Shown: positions 15,693-22,797 of the stretch, in pieces
How positions within the stretch are numbered: position 1 is the stretch's first letter
Layout of the letters: each line of letters starts with the position of its first letter
Assembly (NCBI GenBank): GCA_023435565.1
Contig: JAEYRN010000022.1
Span: 1 to 34,769 of the forward strand
DNA from: Bacillota bacterium
Lineage (GTDB): Bacteria; Bacillota; UBA4882; UBA8346
DNA length: 34,769 bases
Reading direction: 5' to 3'
Made by a program: the position numbers and the translations under genes
Notes under the pieces: generated by a model
Database searches by the model: none
What the model saw: the letters and a program-made list of their open reading frames with translations, nothing else
What the model was told of the DNA's origin: nothing

Positions 15693-16103
15693 ATGAAAGA
15701 GCTTGAAGAAGGAAAGCAATTAAACCTTGATTTCGCTAAAATCGCAAAAATTGCCGAAAAATGTCGGGACGTTATTCCGGTTGCAGTCCAAAACGCCGAT
15801 ACCAAGGAAATTATCTTAATAGCATACATAAATGAATTGGCTTTGAAAACCGCAGTTCAAACCCGGACCGCAGTTTTTTGGTCAACTTCCAGAAATGAAC
15901 TATGGGAAAAAGGCAAGACTTCAGGAGAAACCTTTGATTTATTGGAAGTTTATGTTAACTGCGAACAAAATTCTTTAGTCTTTTCAGTTCGGCCCCGACG
16001 GGGCGGTATTTGCCATACTAAGAACAGTAAGGAAGAACCCCGTAACTGTTACTATCGAAGGTTAAATTTTGAAACTTGGGAATTGGAGAATATTGATCCT
16101 TGA
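15693..16103 (+). CDS. HisI-like (phosphoribosyl-AMP cyclohydrolase family) protein with altered metal motif
   Basis: A 136-residue protein starting at the ATG at 15693, 6 bases after GGAG (an upstream TTG at 15666 was rejected). Its fold motifs match HisI, which opens the purine ring of phosphoribosyl-AMP in histidine synthesis: FWSTSRNELWEKGKTSG, then the three zinc-type cysteines C90, C107 (ICHT) and C119 (NCYYRR). The acidic metal-binding DCDxD motif of true HisI is here NCEQN (89-93), so all three aspartates are changed. CHT and CYYRR are also separated by about four extra residues. No other his gene is nearby. It may be a HisI-related protein with a different substrate. A terminator follows directly. 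Confidence 0.75.
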   Translation: MKELEEGKQLNLDFAKIAKIAEKCRDVIPVAVQNADTKEIILIAYINELALKTAVQTRTAVFWSTSRNELWEKGKTSGETFDLLEVYVNCEQNSLVFSVRPRRGGICHTKNSKEEPRNCYYRRLNFETWELENIDP

Positions 16104-16109
16104 GGATTT

Positions 16110-16148
16110 AACGACAAAACCCCTGCCACCGCAAGGGGTTTTGTCGTT
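16110..16148. terminator. Bidirectional hairpin terminator
   Basis: A perfect 15-bp inverted repeat (16110-16124 with 16134-16148, arms AACGACAAAACCCCT and complement) with a 9-base loop. It is followed on the plus strand by ATTTATAATAAA. It lies 7 bases after the HisI-like stop and is the only candidate terminator after the convergent PKD gene. Confidence 0.8.
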
Positions 16149-16242
16149 ATTTATAATAAATTCCCTCTGTGCCTCTGAGTCTTGTGGCAAAAAATAGCCC
16201 CGAAAACACCTAGCCCATTTTTAAATGTAGGTAATTACCTAA

Positions 16243-18201
16243 TTATTTCACCGTTACCTTAAAACTCTTCTCTTCTTTCAGTCCCAAATCCGGATCTTCA
16301 ATAGTTATCGTTACATTATAAGTTCCATTTTTCTGATAAGTGTGCCGCGGATCCAAACCATCCGCTTTTTCCCCATCGCCAAAATCCCAAGTATATTTAA
16401 GGTTAGGATTGGAAGCGCCTTCTTTCTCTCCCCAAGCCCGGCATTGGATCGTTAAGGGCGCCTTACCGGAGGTAGGGGTTACCGAAGCGGTCAAACGAAG
16501 CTTAGGCATCCTGGTCTCTATCGTTAAAGCTGTTTTCACAACATTCTCCGGGTGCAGGCGGTCTTTCACTTCTAAGGATACGGTTTGTACTCCCTCACAC
16601 CTAAAGGTATGGGTTGGATTTTGTTCATAACTGGTTGTCCCATCACCAAAATTCCAAATATACAAAGGCTCACATGGAGAACCGGTAATTGCTACCTGAG
16701 CGTTGAAGTTTACCGTAAGCGGTACTATACCTTTGGTCACGCTTGAACGAGCGTTAACTTTCATTTCCGGAGAAGTAACCGACATTTGGATCGAAGCGGT
16801 AACCAAATTGCCGGGGTGAAGCCGGTCGTTAACAGATAACTGGACTAGATATTCACCGGCTTTCCGATAAACATGTTTTGGCTTAGCTTCATTACTGGTT
16901 TCCCCGTCACCAAAATCCCAGCGGTAAACCAATTGGACAGGGGAACCTTCCACCTTGACTCCGGAATCAAAACCGGCCGTCAGCGGGATTACACCTTTAG
17001 CTAATGAAACTGATGGCGCCAATGTAATCCGTGGCGGTAATGCTTTAATAACGGTAATTTCATCAGGTATTACCAATTCCGGATGAAGTTTATCGATTGT
17101 TTTTAAAACAATCTGATATTCTCCAGGCTCGGTAATCTTTCTATTAAAACTGGTAGTCTCAATTTTTTCCCCGGCTACATTCCAAATAAACTGTAGTTGC
17201 GACGGCCCCCCATTTATTTTCGGCGTTACCGAACCCTTTACTTCCAAAGGGACCGGGCCGCTGGTCGGAGTTATGACCTTATTAGGTATTACACTTAACG
17301 GTGAAGCTTCAATCAGCCAACTTTTGGTGATATTATGCTTATCCACTTTGGCCGTTAAAGTCAGCAAGTATTTTCCCGGTTTTAAATAAGTATTCTTAGC
17401 CTCCGGACCGGTCAACTCAAGCCCATTACCAAAGTCCCAGACATAAGTTGCTTTTTGGCCGTAGTTAACGATGGCGTTAGCTTGGGTGGTTACCGCCAAC
17501 TCAACCGGTCCAATTAACGGATCAATTTTAGGATTTAAAACAACTAATGGCGGGACATCCACTTCAAAATAGAATTTCTTGGCATTCTCCGCATTATTGC
17601 CTTTTCCGGAGACAACCACCGGTGTTTTTCCGTCACGCTCAAATTGATAGGCGACCTTATTACCGTTGGAGGTCTGGTTGTTTCCCCATTCCCAGAACCA
17701 GTCTTTGATACCGGCCGGTCCTTTGATTTCAAAATTTAAAAGATAAGGCTGCTCGCCAAGGCTATATTCAACTAGAGCTTCATTATACCTTAATTTCGCT
17801 TTAACTTCCGCTGCTGATTTGGCTAATAAAACAGAATACTCACCAGCGTTGATCGTTACTTTATACCTTGTCCCTTTGGGAATAATTATACTTCCCGATT
17901 TAGAGGAATAACCTCTTTCCAGTTGCTTGGAAAGAGCGCCGGTTTCTTCGATCATGAAATAGGCGGCTTGTTTTTCCGAAGCCAAGGTTTTTTTGTTGAT
18001 GGTAAAATCCCAATTCAAGGTTGTATCAAAATCCAGCGGCTCAGCAGGGAGAATTAACTCCTGTTTTTGCCCTATCTGATCAACCATTGCCAGGATCTCG
18101 CGATCCAACTGAACGATTTTAGCGCCACTGGCCGAACCTGTGACAATAGTGCTCAAAAATAAAATTACAAAAACTAGTGATAAAAAACAATATTTTTTCA
18201 T
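16243..18201 (-). CDS. Secreted PKD-repeat protein
   Basis: A 652-residue exported protein. Residues 1-25 form a signal peptide (MKKYCFLSLVFVILFLSTIV, cleavage near SASGA). After a unique N-terminal region (about 30-220), at least five PKD-type beta-sandwich repeats follow. They are marked by YVWDFGNG, FIWNVAGE, YRWDFGDGE, YIWNFGDGT and YTWDFGDGE, each preceded by a TxGxxPLxV-like strand. A D(R/K)LHPExV motif recurs at three repeat ends. It has no catalytic domain, LPXTG sorting signal or C-terminal membrane anchor. It is probably a surface or extracellular binding/scaffold protein. The ATG at 18201 has a GGGGG box 7 bases upstream. It lies just downstream of the GT51-like gene. Confidence 0.85.
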   Translation of the reverse strand: MKKYCFLSLVFVILFLSTIVTGSASGAKIVQLDREILAMVDQIGQKQELILPAEPLDFDTTLNWDFTINKKTLASEKQAAYFMIEETGALSKQLERGYSSKSGSIIIPKGTRYKVTINAGEYSVLLAKSAAEVKAKLRYNEALVEYSLGEQPYLLNFEIKGPAGIKDWFWEWGNNQTSNGNKVAYQFERDGKTPVVVSGKGNNAENAKKFYFEVDVPPLVVLNPKIDPLIGPVELAVTTQANAIVNYGQKATYVWDFGNGLELTGPEAKNTYLKPGKYLLTLTAKVDKHNITKSWLIEASPLSVIPNKVITPTSGPVPLEVKGSVTPKINGGPSQLQFIWNVAGEKIETTSFNRKITEPGEYQIVLKTIDKLHPELVIPDEITVIKALPPRITLAPSVSLAKGVIPLTAGFDSGVKVEGSPVQLVYRWDFGDGETSNEAKPKHVYRKAGEYLVQLSVNDRLHPGNLVTASIQMSVTSPEMKVNARSSVTKGIVPLTVNFNAQVAITGSPCEPLYIWNFGDGTTSYEQNPTHTFRCEGVQTVSLEVKDRLHPENVVKTALTIETRMPKLRLTASVTPTSGKAPLTIQCRAWGEKEGASNPNLKYTWDFGDGEKADGLDPRHTYQKNGTYNVTITIEDPDLGLKEEKSFKVTVK

Positions 18202-18222
18202 GCTTCAACCCCCTTACCCAAT

Positions 18223-18252
18223 AATATAACATAGAACGTGCTGTATTGTGAA
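18223..18252 (-). promoter_or_regulatory. Promoter of the PKD-protein gene
   Basis: On the minus strand there is a TTCACA -35 (18252-18247), an 18-base spacer, and TATATT (18228-18223) with an upstream TG. It gives a leader of about 15-20 bases before the ribosome site. Confidence 0.55.
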
Positions 18253-18286
18253 ATGTTCCTTATTTGAAAAAGAATGGAAAAATAGT

Positions 18287-19093
18287 TCATTTGTAGATTG
18301 CAATTCCTAATGACTTTCGTTTATACTCCTCAGCCTGTTTCAAAGTAAGCACTCCCCAACTTGCCATTTGGTCCAAAACTTGGTTCCGGTAGCTTTTAAC
18401 GATTTTTGGATTTTGTAATAATTGTTCTTTTTTATAGATCTCCGGAGACAGGGTATCTGTGGCCAAACAGGTCAAAAATGCTATTTCTTGAGGCTGTAAT
18501 GTGAAAGCGTTTTTACCAAAATAATAACTGGCGGCTGCCTCGACTCCAAAGGTCCCTTCCCCGAAGTAAATATTGTTTAGATAACATTCTAAAATTTCTT
18601 CCTTCCGGTACTTACGTTCTATTCGATAGGCCAAAATAGCTTCATCTAGCCGTTGCGGCAAGGCTTTTTTACGGATTAAAAAAATATTGTGAGCCAATGT
18701 CGCCGAAATGTCCCGGTTGTATTGTCCGAGTTCGTTTAAGCCAAAAAAAGCCTTTACTTCTGCGATAAAAACATTGTAAAGTTCGATAATACTCCGGTTA
18801 TGATTATAAAAATGAGTATCCTTAACTTTAACGAATGTTCTTTGAAGGATGGTAGGTATTTGGGAGATTCCTATTTTTGTTTGCTCTCTAACGAAAACCT
18901 TGACAATTTCCTTTTGTTGGTAGTCATAGAAAGCTACCCATCTATCCTCGGCCTGCGGCAGGTCAATCATAGCCGGTTTAATTGTGATCGCTGTTAGAAA
19001 CTTAGTGGCGATGAAAAACCCCAAACAAAGACATGTTAGACCCAGCACCAGTTTAAAACCAAATTTAGGTCCTTCTAAGGAACGTTTTTTCAT
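18287..19093 (-). CDS. GT51 peptidoglycan glycosyltransferase homologue with lost catalytic Glu
   Basis: A 268-residue protein with one N-terminal membrane anchor (about 14-37) and an extracytoplasmic GT51 domain. In active members this domain polymerises lipid II. The last family motif is well kept: E151, then IERKYRKEEILECYLNNIYFGEGTFGVEAAASYYFGK. The first motif, normally EDxxFxxH, reads K91-D-T-H-F-Y-N-H, so the catalytic glutamate is a lysine (AAG at 18823-18821). GGSTITQQ is replaced by YNRDISAT (125-132). There is no transpeptidase domain. It is probably a pseudoenzyme with a regulatory or lipid-binding role. The ATG at 19093 has an AAAGG box 6 bases upstream. Confidence 0.85.
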   Translation of the reverse strand: MKKRSLEGPKFGFKLVLGLTCLCLGFFIATKFLTAITIKPAMIDLPQAEDRWVAFYDYQQKEIVKVFVREQTKIGISQIPTILQRTFVKVKDTHFYNHNRSIIELYNVFIAEVKAFFGLNELGQYNRDISATLAHNIFLIRKKALPQRLDEAILAYRIERKYRKEEILECYLNNIYFGEGTFGVEAAASYYFGKNAFTLQPQEIAFLTCLATDTLSPEIYKKEQLLQNPKIVKSYRNQVLDQMASWGVLTLKQAEEYKRKSLGIAIYK

Positions 19094-19163
19094 TGGAATC
19101 CTTTCCTAGTTTAAGCGGTTTCATAATTTTAAAATTTTATCCTTTTTTGGGTATAAACACAAC

Positions 19164-19169
19164 TATAAT
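19164..19169 (+). promoter_or_regulatory. -10 box of the glpK promoter
   Basis: A perfect TATAAT with no strong -35. The predicted start near 19176 gives a leader of about 135 bases that contains the terminator at 19192-19223. Confidence 0.45.
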
Positions 19170-19187
19170 ACTGTAATAAAGATATGA

Positions 19188-19235
19188 ATTGCCGATATTA
19201 ATGATAGTATCGGTATTTTTTTTCGCATCGGCAAT
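19188..19235 (+). promoter_or_regulatory. Candidate transcription attenuator in the glpK leader
   Basis: CCGATA (19192-19197) pairs with TATCGG (19208-19213) to form a stem followed by a run of eight T residues, an intrinsic terminator on the plus strand. The same left arm, as ATTGCCGAT (19188-19196), can instead pair perfectly with ATCGGCAAT (19227-19235). That pairing lies beyond the T-run and would disrupt the terminator. In Bacillus subtilis glp leaders are controlled by the antiterminator GlpP at such terminators. No GlpP gene lies in this window. Confidence 0.6.
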
Positions 19236-19312
19236 AGGAAATTATTTTTATAAACTTTCCTCATTCTACCTCCTATAAATGCTGCTTACCAAATATAGAA
19301 AGGGATGATCTA

Positions 19313-20809
19313 ATGTCTGGATTTATTTTGGCGGTTGATCAGGGGACAACTGGGACCACAATGCTGTTAATAGATGAAAAAGGGCAAATCACCCATAAAT
19401 ATTACCGATCTTTTCCCCAAAGCTATCCCAAACCAGGCTGGGTCGAACACGATCCGGAACTTATTTGGGATACGGTCCACTCAGGGTTAAAGGAGATATT
19501 AGGTCTTCCCGGATTAGCACCCCAAATGATTAAAGGGATCGGGTTGACCAATCAGCGGGAAACAATTGTAGTTTGGGAACGTTCTACCGGAAGGCCCATT
19601 TTCCCGGCCATCGTTTGGCAATGCCGCCGTACGGCGGACCTATGTTCGAATTTGATCGCGGAAGGCTTAAGTCCTTTAATACGTTCGAAGACCGGATTGG
19701 TGATTGACCCTTATTTCTCAGCCACCAAACTGCAATGGATCTTCAATGAGGTTCCAGGAGCCAAAGAGAGAGCTTTAAGAGGGGATTTAGCTTGTGGAAC
19801 TATCGATTCCTGGCTGGTCTGGAAATTAACCGGAGGCAAGGAACATCTTACTGATTATTCAAATGCCTCAAGAACCTTATTATTTAATATTACTGATTTA
19901 AAATGGGACCAGGAATTATTAAAAACTTTTGATATACCTAACGCAATCCTGCCGGAAGTAAGACCGTCCTGCGGTAGTTTCGGCGAGACCGACCCTCATT
20001 TGACCGAAATCCCAATTCCCATCGGTGGAATTCTTGGCGACCAACAAGCAGCCCTCTTCGGCCAGGGTTGCCTGACGCCGGGTAGTATGAAGAATACTTA
20101 CGGCACAGGATGTTTCTTGTTGATGAACAGTGGAGAGAAACCGCTAATTCCGGAGAATGGTTTATTGGGGACAGTTGCCTGGGGAATTGGGGGTAAAGTC
20201 AGTTATGCCCTGGAGGGAAGCGTTTTTAATGCCGGTGCGGTCATTCAATGGCTCCGGGATGAGCTTGGAATTATGGAAAAAGCAGCGGATTCGGAAGAAT
20301 ATGCCGTCAAGGCCGGAGATAACGGCGGAACTTACTTGGTCCCCGCTTTTACCGGGCTTGGGGCTCCTCATTGGGACCCCTATGCTAGGGGGACACTGGT
20401 AGGATTGACCCGGGGAACTAATAAATATCAGATTACCCGGGCTGCATTGGAAGGTATTGCTTATCAGGTCCGCGAGGTTGTGGAATGTATGGCTGAAGCT
20501 ACTAAGGTCCGACCACAAATGTTGCGGGTCGATGGCGGAGCGGCGGCTAATAACTTTTTACTCCAATTTCAAGCGGATATTTGCGATCTGATGATTCAAA
20601 GGAATGAGTGTTTGGAGTTGACCGGCGTTGGAGCGGGGTTCATTGCCGGGTTGGGGGTTGGGTTCTGGAGCAGCCCAAGGGAGCTTGAGGGGTTAGTCAA
20701 GATCGGGCAATCGTTTGAGCCAAAAATACCAAGAGAAGAAAGAGCGAAGCTTTGGCGAGGATGGCGGAGAGCTGTTGAGCGGGCCAAAGGATGGGTTGAG
20801 GTTGAGTAG
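19313..20809 (+). CDS. glpK: Glycerol kinase
   Basis: A cytoplasmic FGGY-family kinase that converts glycerol and ATP to sn-glycerol 3-phosphate, the entry step of glycerol catabolism. It has 498 residues, full length. AVDQGTTGTTMLLIDEKG at the N-terminus is the phosphate-1 motif. QSYPKPGWVEHDP and NQRETIVVWERSTG hold glycerol-contacting residues. LGDQQAALFGQGC, KNTYGTGCFLLMN and RVDGGAAANNFLLQFQADI complete the signatures. The ATG at 19313 follows AAGGGATG. The gene stands alone. The oxidase genes that use its product follow after a 540-base gap with their own promoter. Confidence 0.96.
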   Translation: MSGFILAVDQGTTGTTMLLIDEKGQITHKYYRSFPQSYPKPGWVEHDPELIWDTVHSGLKEILGLPGLAPQMIKGIGLTNQRETIVVWERSTGRPIFPAIVWQCRRTADLCSNLIAEGLSPLIRSKTGLVIDPYFSATKLQWIFNEVPGAKERALRGDLACGTIDSWLVWKLTGGKEHLTDYSNASRTLLFNITDLKWDQELLKTFDIPNAILPEVRPSCGSFGETDPHLTEIPIPIGGILGDQQAALFGQGCLTPGSMKNTYGTGCFLLMNSGEKPLIPENGLLGTVAWGIGGKVSYALEGSVFNAGAVIQWLRDELGIMEKAADSEEYAVKAGDNGGTYLVPAFTGLGAPHWDPYARGTLVGLTRGTNKYQITRAALEGIAYQVREVVECMAEATKVRPQMLRVDGGAAANNFLLQFQADICDLMIQRNECLELTGVGAGFIAGLGVGFWSSPRELEGLVKIGQSFEPKIPREERAKLWRGWRRAVERAKGWVEVE

Positions 20810-20852
20810 GATTTTTTAAGTTAAAGAGATTGGATTATGGTTGGTTAAGGAG

Positions 20853-21016
20853 TTTGCCGGATTGGATGATGCGCCGTGAAAAGCTGCGCATTGCTGCGTA
20901 ACTCGGTCGCTGCGGTGCTCGATATACGCAAGTATTATCTGCGCTCCTCGCTCGGTCGTTCCTTGCACTACTTGCTTTTGACGACGCGAATGAGATTTTC
21001 TGAAAGTTCATCCAAT
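20853..21016 (-). repeat. Dispersed palindromic repeat, family 1, copy 2
   Basis: On the minus strand this aligns with copy 1 over its whole length, including GTCAAAAG, GAGCGAGGA, ACCGCAGCGACC, CAGCAATG and CTTTTCACGG. Its outer arms at 21008-21016 and 20861-20869 are a perfect 9-bp inverted repeat. The arm sequence differs from copy 1 but stays self-complementary, which suggests selection on structure. Confidence 0.75.
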
Positions 21017-21162
21017 AATCAATGATGCAGGAATGTTTGCAGATCGTTTTTACAAACTTAAACCATGTTTATAAAAACGACTGCTTATCAAGGGTTCCCC
21101 CCGGCGCGCCGCTGTGAAAGCGCCGGACTGCATAAATTAAGTCTGAAGAATGAAACAAATGT

Positions 21163-21168
21163 TATAAT
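21163..21168 (+). promoter_or_regulatory. Extended -10 promoter of the glpA operon
   Basis: TGTTATAAT contains a perfect TATAAT (21163-21168) preceded by TGn, with no clear -35. It predicts a leader of about 175 bases before glpA. Confidence 0.5.
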
Positions 21169-21177
21169 TGATATTCT

Positions 21178-21276
21178 GGGAGAAACGAAGGTCTTATCAA
21201 GAAAGCAATAAAAAACAACCAGTACCAAGTTAAATACCTGCAAAGAATAACAGATCGTTTCTCCCCGCGGGAGAAA
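21178..21276 (+). promoter_or_regulatory. Leader of glpA with mutually exclusive hairpins
   Basis: Segment A (21178-21187, GGGAGAAACG) is exactly complementary to segment B (21256-21265, CGTTTCTCCC). B in turn pairs over 8 bp with segment C (21269-21276, GGGAGAAA) around a CGC loop. A-B and B-C cannot form together, which is the layout of an attenuator or riboswitch expression platform. GGGCGGACCC followed by AATTTTTC (about 21287-21304) may be a weak terminator. B-C overlaps a sequence repeated near 34503. Confidence 0.45.
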
Positions 21277-21305
21277 GATAGAATGAGGGCGGACCCAATT
21301 TTTCA
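21251..21305 (-). repeat. Dispersed hairpin repeat, family 2, copy A
   Basis: Positions 21269-21292 are identical, as reverse complement, to 34503-34526 (24 of 24 bases). Similarity continues through the next hairpin arm (GGAGAAACGA). The stem TTTCTCC/GGAGAAA is kept in both copies while the loop differs. It is non-coding and lies in the glpA leader. Confidence 0.65.
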
Positions 21306-21351
21306 TGTGGGAAAGTAGAGTTATTTGTTTATTCTTAAAGGAGCTTCACTT

Positions 21352-22797
21352 ATGGTCAAAACTGACGTGTTGATTATCGGGGCCGGAGTGGTTGGGGCGG
21401 CGCTGGCTAGGGAGTTGGCGAGATATCAAATTTCGGTGGCGGTGGTTGAGAAAGAGGTTGACGTCGCCTTTGGGACATCTAAGGCCAATAGCGGGATTGT
21501 ACATTCCGGGATTCACGATCGGTTTGGAACATTAAAGGCTGAGTTATGTGTTCAAGGAAATAAACTCTTTCCGGAGTTGGCGGAGGAATTACATTTTTTA
21601 TATAAGAATAACGGAACGTTAATCGTAGCTCAAGAAAAAGAGCAAATAGCGGAGCTTGAGAAATTACGTAATAACGGGATAAAAAATGGGATTAACGGAA
21701 TCAGGTCGCTCAATCATGAAGAATTATTACGGCTGGAGCCGAATCTTAGTACGGAGTTAACCGGTGGGTTATTGGTCCCCTCCGGAGGAATTGTAGTTAC
21801 TTTTGATATGGTTTTTGCTTTGATTGAAAACGCAGTGGCCAATGGGGTAAACCTTTTTTTAGGGACTGATGTTACTGAGATCGTTACAACCAAAGATGGT
21901 TTTCAGGTATCCACCAATCGCGAACACTTTGAAACACGTTTTATCATTAATGCCGCCGGTCTCTTTGGGAGAAAAGTGGCGCGGTTAATTGGCGATGAAT
22001 CTTTTAAAATCCTGCCTAAAAAAGGCGAGGAATACTTGATGGACCGAAAGTTACAAGGGTTAGTGGAACGGACAATTTTTCCCTTGCCGAGTCCGGTCTC
22101 CAAAGGAATTTTAGTAATACCAACGGTAGATGGCAATCTGATGGTTGGGCCCACTGCAGAAGAGGTGGAATCCTATACCGACCTTTCTACCACCACTGCC
22201 GGATGGCAGGCAGTTTACAGACAAGCCCGCAACCTTCTCCCCTCTTTAAATCCTTCGGATTTAATTACCGCTTTCGCCGGGTTGCGGGCCAGCAGCGATC
22301 GGGAAGATTTTATCATCGAAGCTTCAACGGTTTCACCCCGTTTTCTCCATGCCGCCGGGATCAAATCTCCGGGGCTGACTGCTGCTCCGGCCATCGCAAA
22401 ATATTTGACCGAACTTTTAAAAGAAACCGGTTTGCAATTAAAACCGCGCCGAACATTCAATCCGATTCGCCAAATTTTACGACCTCGCGAACTGGACCGA
22501 GCCGTCCAGATTGAATTAATGCTGGAACATCCGGCTTACGCTAATATAATTTGCCGCTGCGAAACCATCAGCGAAGGCGAAATCCGAGATGCAATCAAAC
22601 GGGGGGCCACCACCATAGATGGAGTAAAACTAAGGACCAGGGCTGGGATGGGCCGCTGCCAGGGTGGTTTTTGCACCCCGAAAATCCTTCAAATCTTAAG
22701 CGAAGAACTGGGGATTGAACCGGAACAAATCACTAAAAACGGACCAGGCAGCGAAATGTTAGCCGGAAGGTTACGTCCGGTAAAGGAGCGAAACTAA
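21352..22797 (+). CDS. glpA: FAD-dependent glycerol-3-phosphate dehydrogenase subunit (GlpA type) with BFD domain
   Basis: A flavoprotein of 481 residues, started at the ATG at 21352 (8 bases after GGAG) rather than the upstream TTG at 21325. The N-terminal FAD motif is VLIIGAGVVGAALARELAR, followed by the DAO-fold substrate region (GTSKANSGIVHSGIHDRFG). A C-terminal BFD-like [2Fe-2S] domain carries C401-x-C403 (IICRCETI) and C436-x4-C441 (GRCQGGFCTP). It probably oxidises sn-glycerol 3-phosphate to dihydroxyacetone phosphate, passing electrons to the GlpB-like partner. COG0579 members such as 2-hydroxyglutarate oxidase are similar, but glpK next door favours glycerol. Its stop overlaps the next ATG by one base (TAATG). 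Confidence 0.88.
   Translation: MVKTDVLIIGAGVVGAALARELARYQISVAVVEKEVDVAFGTSKANSGIVHSGIHDRFGTLKAELCVQGNKLFPELAEELHFLYKNNGTLIVAQEKEQIAELEKLRNNGIKNGINGIRSLNHEELLRLEPNLSTELTGGLLVPSGGIVVTFDMVFALIENAVANGVNLFLGTDVTEIVTTKDGFQVSTNREHFETRFIINAAGLFGRKVARLIGDESFKILPKKGEEYLMDRKLQGLVERTIFPLPSPVSKGILVIPTVDGNLMVGPTAEEVESYTDLSTTTAGWQAVYRQARNLLPSLNPSDLITAFAGLRASSDREDFIIEASTVSPRFLHAAGIKSPGLTAAPAIAKYLTELLKETGLQLKPRRTFNPIRQILRPRELDRAVQIELMLEHPAYANIICRCETISEGEIRDAIKRGATTIDGVKLRTRAGMGRCQGGFCTPKILQILSEELGIEPEQITKNGPGSEMLAGRLRPVKERN

Larger units (their letters stand above)
20810..21351. other. Intergenic region between glpK and glpA
   Basis: It holds the second family-1 palindromic repeat (20853-21016), then two further hairpins. 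Arms 21044-21057 and 21067-21080 (TCGTTTTTACAAAC and near-complement) form a 14-bp stem with one G-U pair. Arms 21101-21107 and 21120-21126 (CCGGCGC/GCGCCGG) form a 7-bp GC stem. The glpA promoter and structured leader follow. I see no gene in it. Confidence 0.6.

Noticed and set aside
21088..21306. 72-residue minus-strand frame in the glpA leader
   Set aside because: It runs opposite to the promoter and leader, across hairpins and the family-2 repeat, with no ribosome site; repeat copy B does not keep the frame.
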